From NCBI GenBank assembly GCA_008671135.1, contig RQAP01000046.1, forward strand, positions 1-47,178: a stretch of 47,178 nt of DNA, in the 5' to 3' direction. This document shows, one piece after another, positions 41,949 to 47,178 of this stretch. The position numbers and the translations under genes are program-made. This DNA is from Collinsella aerofaciens (GTDB lineage Bacteria; Actinomycetota; Coriobacteriia; Coriobacteriales; Coriobacteriaceae). Each line of letters opens with the position of its first letter. Position 1 is the stretch's first letter. The notes beneath the pieces are model-generated. The model made no database searches, was not told the origin of the DNA, and saw only the letters and a program-made list of their open reading frames with translations.

Positions 41949-43001
41949 ATGACTGTCGAGAAGAAGGATATCGATTGGGGTAGCCTCGGCTTTGGCTACA
42001 TGAAGACCGACTACAGCTACGAGGCTCATTGGAAGGATGGCGAGTGGGACGAGGGCGGCCTGACCACCGACCACACCCTGCACGTCTCCGAGTGCGGTGG
42101 CATCTTCCATTACTGCCAGGAGGTCTTTGAGGGCCTGAAGGCCTACACCGCCGAGGACGGCAGCATCGTTTGCTTCCGTCCCGACATGAACGCCGAGCGT
42201 ATGTACAACTCCGCTCAGCGTCTGGAGATGCCCCCGTTCCCCAAGGACAAGTTCGTTGAGGCCGTCAAGCAGGTCGTTTCTGCCAACGCCGCCTGGGTTC
42301 CGCCTTTCGGCTCCGGTGCGACCCTGTACGTGCGTCCGTTTATGATCGGCTCCGGTGACGTGATCGGCGTGGCTCCCGCTCCTGAGTACACGTTCCGCAT
42401 TCTCGTGACCCCGGTCGGTCCGTACTTTAAGGGTGGCCTTAAGCCCGTCAAGCTGCGCGTTTCCGAGTACGACCGCGCCGCACCGCACGGCACCGGTAAC
42501 ATCAAGGCCGGCCTCAACTACGCCATGTCCCTTAAGCCCACGATGGAGGCTCACCGCGAGGGTTATGCCGAGAACCTGTATCTCGACTCCGAGTCCCGCA
42601 CCTATGTCGAGGAGACCGGTGGCGCCAACGTCCTGTTCGTGAAGGAGGACGGCACGCTCGTCGTTCCGCAGTCGCACACCGACTCCATCCTGCCTTCCAT
42701 CACCCGTCGTTCGCTCGTCCAGGTTGCTCAGGACCTGGGCATGACCGTCGATCAGCGCCCCGTCGAGTGGGCAGAGGTCAAGGCCGGCACTTTTGTGGAG
42801 TGCGGCCTGTGCGGCACCGCTGCCGTCATCTCCCCGGTCGGCGAGATCGACAACAAGGTTTACGGTGCCGACGAGACTGTGACCTTCCCGGCTGGCTACA
42901 CCGAGATCGGTCCCGTGATGAAGAAGCTCCGCGAGACCCTGACGGGCATCCAGTCCGGTGCTGTCGAGGATAAGCACAACTGGGTTTACACCGTCGCATA
43001 A
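41949..43001 (+). CDS. ilvE: Branched-chain amino-acid aminotransferase
   Basis: PLP fold-type IV enzyme interconverting leucine, isoleucine and valine with their 2-oxo acids. In the 350-aa product the Schiff-base Lys186 lies in GNIKAGLNYAMSLK, and EETGGANVLFV and GTFVECGLCGTAAVISPVG complete the PLP pocket. Family starts match MTVEKKDIDWGSLGFGYMKTD (as blocks). AAGGAGCGACAT fixes the ATG; the open frame back to 41799 is not supported. The 298-bp upstream gap shows a TACAAT hexamer at 41790 and a CTTTA/TAAAG inverted pair near 41743, but no T-box or leader peptide was recognised. Confidence 0.94.
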   Translation: MTVEKKDIDWGSLGFGYMKTDYSYEAHWKDGEWDEGGLTTDHTLHVSECGGIFHYCQEVFEGLKAYTAEDGSIVCFRPDMNAERMYNSAQRLEMPPFPKDKFVEAVKQVVSANAAWVPPFGSGATLYVRPFMIGSGDVIGVAPAPEYTFRILVTPVGPYFKGGLKPVKLRVSEYDRAAPHGTGNIKAGLNYAMSLKPTMEAHREGYAENLYLDSESRTYVEETGGANVLFVKEDGTLVVPQSHTDSILPSITRRSLVQVAQDLGMTVDQRPVEWAEVKAGTFVECGLCGTAAVISPVGEIDNKVYGADETVTFPAGYTEIGPVMKKLRETLTGIQSGAVEDKHNWVYTVA

Positions 43002-43017
43002 TTAGCCTTTCCTGTCC

Positions 43018-43142
43018 GGGCGGAGAGCAAGTTCCCTCCCGGCGCGTCCTCGGACATGCAAGAAGCCCTCGCTGCGCACTTCGTGCGGCGAGGGCCTCTT
43101 TCGTCCTGCGGAGTGCGCCGGGAGGGAACTTGCTCTCCGCCC
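43018..43142. repeat. Nested inverted repeat with perfect 28-bp outer arms
   Basis: Bases 43018-43045 are the exact reverse complement of 43115-43142. Inside, GCCCTCGC pairs with GCGAGGGC, extended by CGCAC/GTGCG around TTC, and is followed by CTCTTT, so the inner hairpin could be the ilvE terminator. The same outer-arm-plus-inner-hairpin design occurs at 10731-10868. Confidence 0.93.
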
Positions 43143-43195
43143 TGCGGGTTCGGCGTTGTCACAACGAACAATAATTAATCTGAATTAAAGATGGT

Positions 43196-43225
43196 GCGCG
43201 GCCTTTTAGGCCGCGCTTTTGTTTT
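43196..43225 (+). terminator. Terminator-like hairpin
   Basis: Perfect GCGCGGCC / GGCCGCGC stem around TTTTA, then TTTTGTTTT. No gene lies between it and the nested repeat, so it either backs up ilvE termination or ends an unseen small transcript. Confidence 0.7.
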
Positions 43226-43249
43226 GGTTCGCGCCATGTGGGGGTGGTG

Positions 43250-43460
43250 GCGACGTGCATTTTTGCGAGTATTCTGCAATCGAAGGCCCCTGCATACCGG
43301 CTTCGGGCAAAAAATCGGGAGTTCTCGATGTTTTCTACGAATGATGGGCGGGGTTATGGGCTGACAGCGTTTGATTTGCAGGGATATTCGCGGTCTTTGG
43401 CATTTATCGTGGCGTCCGAAGCTCTTGGTTATGTTGAATACTCCTAAAAATGCACGGCGC
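43250..43460. mobile_element. 211-bp element with 25-bp terminal inverted repeats (MITE-like or structured RNA)
   Basis: Bases 43250-43274 match the reverse complement of 43436-43460 at 22 of 25 positions (core AAAAATGCACG and GAATACTC). Inside, CATACC/GGTTATG and GCTTCGG (43300-43306)/CCGAAGC (43416-43422) continue the pairing, so the whole element can fold as one rod. No flanking target duplication was seen. A 69-codon frame (43238-43447) ends within the right repeat and is judged fortuitous. The 560-bp gap 43002-43561 has no other gene. Confidence 0.5.
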
Positions 43461-43479
43461 TTAGAGGGGGACCTTCGCG

Positions 43480-43527
43480 AAAAAGGAAACTGCCCCGTCG
43501 AAGTATGCATTCGACGGGGCAGTTTAT
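43480..43527 (-). terminator. Terminator of lemA
   Basis: Perfect 16-bp stem AAACTGCCCCGTCGAA / TTCGACGGGGCAGTTT around GTATGCA. In the minus direction it is followed by CCTTTTTC. Confidence 0.88.
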
Positions 43528-43561
43528 GCATTTGGCCGATTAAGGATGCGCTGTCAAACTA

Positions 43562-44113
43562 CTAGAACTTGACGGTCGGGGCCTGGCGGGCTGCTTCGGC
43601 GGCCTCGAAGCCCTGGCGCTCCTTAAACTGGAAGATGCCGGCAAAGATGACAGCCGGGAACGTTTGAATGGCGTTGTTGTAGCTGAGCACGCAGTCGTTG
43701 TAGCTCTGGCGTGCATAGCTAATCTTGTTCTCGGTATCCTCGAGCGATGCCTGCAGCTGCGTAAAGTTGGTGTTTGCCTTAAGATCGGGATAGGCCTCGG
43801 CTACGGCGAAGAGCTGGCGCAGCGCACCGGTCAGCACGTTGTCGGCTTCCATCTTGGCTTCGGGCGTGGTGGCCTTGACGGCGGTGTTACGCGCGCTGAT
43901 CACGGCGGAGAGCGTCTCCTGCTCGTGCTTGGCGTAGCCCTTGACGGTCTCGACCAGGTTGGGGATCAGGTCGTTGCGACGCTGCAGCTGCGTATCGATG
44001 TTCTGCCAGGCGTTATCGATGCGGTTACGCTTGGTGACCATGTTGTTGTAGATGCCGGCGATGGCGCAGGCAATCACAATGACAACAACGATGCCGATGA
44101 TGACGGGAAGCAT
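43562..44113 (-). CDS. LemA family protein
   Basis: A 183-aa membrane-anchored protein: one N-terminal helix (LPVIIGIVVVIVIACAIAGIY, two blocks) and an extended alpha-helical domain. Conserved LemA blocks are NRIDNAWQNIDTQLQRRNDLIPNLVETVKGYAKHE (in parts), AEAYPDLKANTNF and YNNAIQTFPAVIFAGIFQFK. Function is unknown; the family often accompanies membrane stress or HtpX-like proteases. ATG 44113 follows CGGAGACATC and begins at the helix, while the longer frame overlaps the divergent gene's control region. Confidence 0.92.
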   Translation of the reverse strand: MLPVIIGIVVVIVIACAIAGIYNNMVTKRNRIDNAWQNIDTQLQRRNDLIPNLVETVKGYAKHEQETLSAVISARNTAVKATTPEAKMEADNVLTGALRQLFAVAEAYPDLKANTNFTQLQASLEDTENKISYARQSYNDCVLSYNNAIQTFPAVIFAGIFQFKERQGFEAAEAARQAPTVKF

Positions 44114-44324
44114 GATGTCTCCGTTTCGAATGGCCGCGGCGGCATGCGCCAGCTGCCGTTGGTATAACGCTACTAGTATACCCGCAACGTTTTGTCGTGC
44201 CGAACTTTCCGGTAAGCGTTGTGTTTTCGTCGGGGTCGGCACCGGGGCAAAGCGCGCGAGGTACAGGTGTAAGATATGCGACAGATTGACGAGTGTTGTC
44301 TTTGCCCTGAGGATGGCGATACCA

Positions 44325-44909
44325 GTGGACCTTCGCATCAAGAAAACCTACCGCGCCCTGTTCGATGCCTTTACCGAGCTTCTCGAGGAGCATCGTTTTG
44401 AGGACCTGACGGTTGCCATGCTGTGCGACCGCGCCATGATTCGCCGCACGACGTTCTACAAGCACTTTCGCGACAAGAACGATTACTTTGCCTTTTATAT
44501 CGATGAGCTCATGTCGGGCTTGCCGCAAAAACAGCCCGATGAGGCCGGCGCGGTATCTGCCGAGGACGTGCGCGCGCTTCGGCACGCGATTTTGGACGAT
44601 GCCATGGATTTGATTCTGGCGCACGAGCGGCTCATGGATAACATTTTGGCGAGCAGCATGTCGGGCATGTTGACCAACGTTATTTGCGACCGCATTGCCC
44701 GCTCCATCCGCGAGCGTGTGATGAACGTGCTTGCCGAGGATGCCCTGGCCCCCGTGTCACTCGAGACGACGTCTGAGTTTGTCGCCGGCGGTATTATTCG
44801 ACTTTTCACGATATGGTGGGAATCAGGCCACGATCTTGAGCGTCGACCTGAGATAGCCGACGTGGTCGATGCACTGTTTGAGCGGACCATGACACCGGTG
44901 CATCACTAG
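44325..44909 (+). CDS. TetR-family transcriptional regulator
   Basis: A 194-aa regulator whose helix-turn-helix is FEDLTVAMLCDRAMIRRTTFYKHF near residues 22-45 (as blocks), followed by KNDYFAFYIDELM and a helical ligand domain. The GTG at 44325 is used because GAGGATGG lies 8-12 bases upstream; the ATG at 44313 directly abuts AGG with no spacing and would add four residues. It is divergent from lemA and ends 3 bp before a tRNA gene on the other strand. The target is unknown. Confidence 0.85.
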   Translation: MDLRIKKTYRALFDAFTELLEEHRFEDLTVAMLCDRAMIRRTTFYKHFRDKNDYFAFYIDELMSGLPQKQPDEAGAVSAEDVRALRHAILDDAMDLILAHERLMDNILASSMSGMLTNVICDRIARSIRERVMNVLAEDALAPVSLETTSEFVAGGIIRLFTIWWESGHDLERRPEIADVVDALFERTMTPVHH

Positions 44910-44912
44910 GAG

Positions 44913-45002
44913 TGGCGGAGAGAGGGGGATTCGAACCCCCGGAACGCTCTCGCGCTCAACGGTTTTCAAGACCGCCGCATTCAACCGCTCTGCCATCTCT
45001 CC
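44913..45002 (-). tRNA. tRNA-Ser (anticodon UGA)
   Basis: Read on the minus strand: acceptor GGAGAGA pairs with TCTCTCC, discriminator G and encoded CCA (44913-44915). The anticodon loop is CTTGAAA with anticodon TGA at 44966-44968, a long variable arm (GAGCGCGAGAGCGTTC region) typical of tRNA-Ser, and the T-loop GGTTCGAATCC. Length 90 nt. Confidence 0.96.
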
Positions 45003-45053
45003 GTGAGTCGTAATGATAGCATCGTTTTGAATTTGCAACAGGGAAGGCGAACG

Positions 45054-46835
45054 ATGACGATCACCGAAATCGACGAGAAGTTCATGCGCGAGGCGCTGGC
45101 GGTGGCGCGCGCCGCCGCGGCAGTGGGCGAAGTGCCCATTGGCGCTGTGGTGGTGCGCGACGGCGAGATCGTCGCGCGGGCGCACAATCGGCGCGAGCTC
45201 GACCAGGATCCTTCGGCTCATGCCGAGTTTGCGGCCGTGTGCGCCGCTGCCCAGGCGCTTGGCCGCTGGCGCCTTTCCGACTGTACGGTCTATGTGACGT
45301 TGGAACCCTGCTGCATGTGCGCGGGTCTTATGGTCAACGCGCGCGTGGGACGCTGCGTGTATGGCGCGAGTGATGCCAAGGCGGGCGCGTTGGGTTCGCT
45401 GTATGACCTGAATGCCGATTCGCGCCTGAATCATCGGTTTAACGTGACGGCTGGGGTCCTGGCGGATGAATGCCGCGAGCTGCTGAGTAGCTATTTTGGC
45501 GGTCTGCGCGGAGCGGGCGGCGCTGATTGCGGTTGTGGGGCCGATCTTGAAGCACACGCCGCTCACGCCGCAGCGCTTGCAGGTGCCGGTGAGGATGCTG
45601 GCACGGCGGTTGACTTTGGTCCTGCGTGCCGCCGACCCCGCCGTGTGCTGTTGGCGATCGACTCCTTTAAGGGCAGCGTTTCGAGCGCGCAGGCGGAGGC
45701 GGCGGTAGCCGAAGGCGTGCGCCGCGTTTGGCCCGATGCCGAGGTGCGCGCATTGCCGCTGGCAGATGGTGGCGAGGGAACGCTCGATGCCGTTGCCGCG
45801 TGCGGCGGTGAGATTGTGACCTGCGAGGTGGCAGGTCCCTTGGGCGACCGCGTGTCTGCCCGGATGCTGGTTGATGTCGAGCGCAAGTCCGCGGTCATCG
45901 AGATGGCCGAGGCGGCCGGAATTGGGTATTCGCCTTGCACGGAGTCGACGGCGTTGGCGGCCACAACCTATGGCGTGGGCGAGCTGATGCTCCGTGCGGT
46001 TCGTGCCGGGGCAAAGACTATCTATATTGGCTTGGGCGGCAGCGCCACCAACGATGGTGGCGCCGGTATGCTGCAGGCGCTGGGCGCCCACCTTGTCGAT
46101 GAGTGTGGCCGCAATATCGCTCCCGGTCTCGCAGGACTTGAACACGTGACGAGTATCGATTTGGCACCGGCGCTTCGGGCACTGAGCGGTGCGCGCGTTG
46201 TCGTGCTTTCCGATGTCGAGAATCCGCTCGTGGGGCGTCGAGGCGCACTGGCGGTGTTTGGCGGGCAGAAGGGCCTACCGACGGATGACGCCGCGGCGCT
46301 GAGCAGGTACGACAGCTGGATGGTCGGCTACGGCCGCCTGCTCGATGCGGCGATTACCGGGGTGCGGGCTCAGGGGTTGCTGCGCGTGCCCGAGGGCGCG
46401 CGGACATTTGGCTCGGTGCTCGGCGTGCCCGGTGCCGGTGCCGCAGGCGGCCTGGGCGCCGCGTTGTTGGCACTTGGCGCCGAGTTGCGTTCGGGCGTGG
46501 AGACGGTGCTCGATCTCGTGGGGTTTGACGAGCGCGTGCGCGATGTCGACCTGGTCATAACGGGCGAGGGCAATATGGATGAGCAGTCCGCCGCTGGAAA
46601 GGCGCCGGTGGGCGTGGCGCGTCGCGCCAAGCGATATGGCAAGCCGGTGGTCGCCGTCGTGGGCGGGCGCGCCGTCAACCTGGATGCGGTGTATGAGCAG
46701 GGTATTGACTTGGTTTTGCCGATTTGCCGCAAGCCCATGCCTCTCGACCAGGCGCTCGGTGCGCAAGAAGCCACAACCAACCTCATCTGCGCTGGCGAGG
46801 CAGCTGCCCAAGCCTACGACCTCGCCCGCCTCTAA
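45054..46835 (+). CDS. Fusion: tRNA adenosine-34 deaminase (TadA) and glycerate 2-kinase (GlxK-type)
   Basis: One 593-aa frame with no internal stop. Residues 1-150 are TadA: zinc and catalytic motif HAE at 56-58 and PCCMC at 85-89 (Cys86, Cys89), which makes inosine at tRNA position 34. Residues about 151-197 are an Ala/Gly/Cys/His-rich linker. From about 199 the protein is a GlxK-type glycerate 2-kinase: VLLAIDSFKGSVSSAQ, LPLADGGEGTLDAV, GLGGSATNDGGAGML, DLVITGEGNMDEQS. GGGAAGGCG precedes the ATG. An internal GTG at the kinase start could make a separate kinase, but no ribosome site was found. Confidence 0.9.
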   Translation: MTITEIDEKFMREALAVARAAAAVGEVPIGAVVVRDGEIVARAHNRRELDQDPSAHAEFAAVCAAAQALGRWRLSDCTVYVTLEPCCMCAGLMVNARVGRCVYGASDAKAGALGSLYDLNADSRLNHRFNVTAGVLADECRELLSSYFGGLRGAGGADCGCGADLEAHAAHAAALAGAGEDAGTAVDFGPACRRPRRVLLAIDSFKGSVSSAQAEAAVAEGVRRVWPDAEVRALPLADGGEGTLDAVAACGGEIVTCEVAGPLGDRVSARMLVDVERKSAVIEMAEAAGIGYSPCTESTALAATTYGVGELMLRAVRAGAKTIYIGLGGSATNDGGAGMLQALGAHLVDECGRNIAPGLAGLEHVTSIDLAPALRALSGARVVVLSDVENPLVGRRGALAVFGGQKGLPTDDAAALSRYDSWMVGYGRLLDAAITGVRAQGLLRVPEGARTFGSVLGVPGAGAAGGLGAALLALGAELRSGVETVLDLVGFDERVRDVDLVITGEGNMDEQSAAGKAPVGVARRAKRYGKPVVAVVGGRAVNLDAVYEQGIDLVLPICRKPMPLDQALGAQEATTNLICAGEAAAQAYDLARL

Positions 46836-46850
46836 GGCCTATCTCCCTAT

Positions 46851-46919
46851 AAGTTGCGGTGAAATACGGAGTGTTTTTGCCTTTAAGGGGCCAATTCAGT
46901 CCGTATTCCACCGCAACTT
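46851..46919. repeat. 20-bp-arm inverted repeat after tadA-glxK
   Basis: AAGTTGCGGTGAAATACGGA (46851-46870) pairs with 46900-46919 at 19 of 20 positions, around a 29-base spacer. The first 15 bases recur in reverse complement at 24412-24426. The 225-bp gap to the window-end gene shows no other feature apart from a second CCTATAAGTTG-like string near 47050. Confidence 0.85.
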
Positions 46920-47060
46920 CGAGAATGGCCATTCGAGGTTGACCGCCTTGTGCCTTGGGTCGGACCGCCTGCCACGAAACGTGGCCATCTACTACGTTAA
47001 ACCGGCCACCCTCGACCATCCCGGAATTTACAAAAACAAAACCGACGCTCCTATAAGTTG

Positions 47061-47178
47061 TCAAGAGGCAGTTTGCGCGAGCGTTCTCTCCAATTCGCAC
47101 AGGAGCTCGTAATACCTCCTCTCCAGTTTCGTCGACCGCCGTTTCCCCCGTTCCAAGTGCCCGAGTGTGGCTGCGGAC
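47061..47178 (-). CDS. C-terminal end of a truncated gene (hypothetical)
   Basis: The minus-strand frame open from the window edge to TGA at 47061 encodes 38 residues, including GHLERGKRRSTKLERRYY and ELLCELERTLAQTAS: a charged amphipathic helix typical of a protein C-terminus. The start and family lie beyond the window, so no function is proposed. Alternative frames here have more stops or a less protein-like composition. Confidence 0.5.
   Translation of the reverse strand, partial: SAATLGHLERGKRRSTKLERRYYELLCELERTLAQTAS

Noticed and set aside
43238..43447. 69-codon plus-strand frame in the lemA-ilvE gap
   Set aside because: Its last codons fall within the right terminal inverted repeat, there is no ribosome site, and the pairing pattern explains the sequence better than coding does.
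46783..47100. 105-codon minus-strand frame after tadA-glxK
   Set aside because: It overlaps the fusion gene end and both arms of an inverted repeat, with no ribosome site.

Overview
The window reads as chromosome of a high-GC, host-associated actinobacterium of the Coriobacteriia, most likely Collinsella or a close relative. This is inference from GC-rich codon use with several GTG starts, strong Shine-Dalgarno sites, the tilS-hpt-ftsH cluster, a PTS-based sugar economy, an EF-G2 paralogue and a serine tRNA with encoded CCA. There is no phage, plasmid, CRISPR array or intact transposase. No species can be fixed without a database search.

Layout. 1-190: end of an rRNA operon (5S rRNA and terminator). 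256-6750: membrane-anchored hypothetical protein, Hsp20, metallo-beta-lactamase-fold hydrolase, then tilS-hpt-ftsH. 6801-10621: long palindrome, PLP aminotransferase, PHP phosphoesterase, RlmD-type rRNA methyltransferase. 10731-13231: nested inverted repeat and a polar amino-acid ABC importer (lipoprotein, permease, ATPase). 13350-15612: structured leader and an EF-G-like GTPase with unusual G motifs. 15743-16726: secreted DNA/RNA nuclease.

16846-24268 is the metabolic centrepiece. A LacI repressor diverges from a seven-kb operon: fructose-family PTS IIBC, stand-alone GatZ/KbaZ-like protein, transaldolase, split transketolase (two genes) and PTS IIA. Together these look like a route that imports a ketose or polyol as a phosphate, epimerises it, and rearranges it through non-oxidative pentose-phosphate chemistry.

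24269-25050 has no intact gene: a 66-bp near-uninterrupted palindrome, a cluster of TCTCTCTAA motifs, REP-like elements and a decayed winged-helix gene end. 25051-30145: orphan larE, HAD phosphatase, second LacI regulator, glmS. 30262-34984: GntR regulator, YeiH-type exporter, a sigma-54-activator-like protein that has lost its ATPase and sigma-contact motifs, a one-TM protein, and a nitroreductase. 35279-39975: conserved-looking 96-aa protein, then MarR plus a heterodimeric ABC exporter with two matching operators. 40084-43001: cysE, DedA protein, branched-chain aminotransferase. 43002-43561: nested inverted repeat and a 211-bp element with 25-bp terminal inverted repeats. 43562-46835: LemA, TetR, tRNA-Ser(UGA), and a TadA-glycerate kinase fusion. 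The window ends in a truncated minus-strand gene.

A theme across the window is the density of palindromic intergenic repeats. At least four related hairpin types carry TGTCCC/GGGACA, several abut or supply stop codons, and a separate set has long outer arms enclosing an inner hairpin. These look like REP-type elements whose mobilising enzyme would lie elsewhere.
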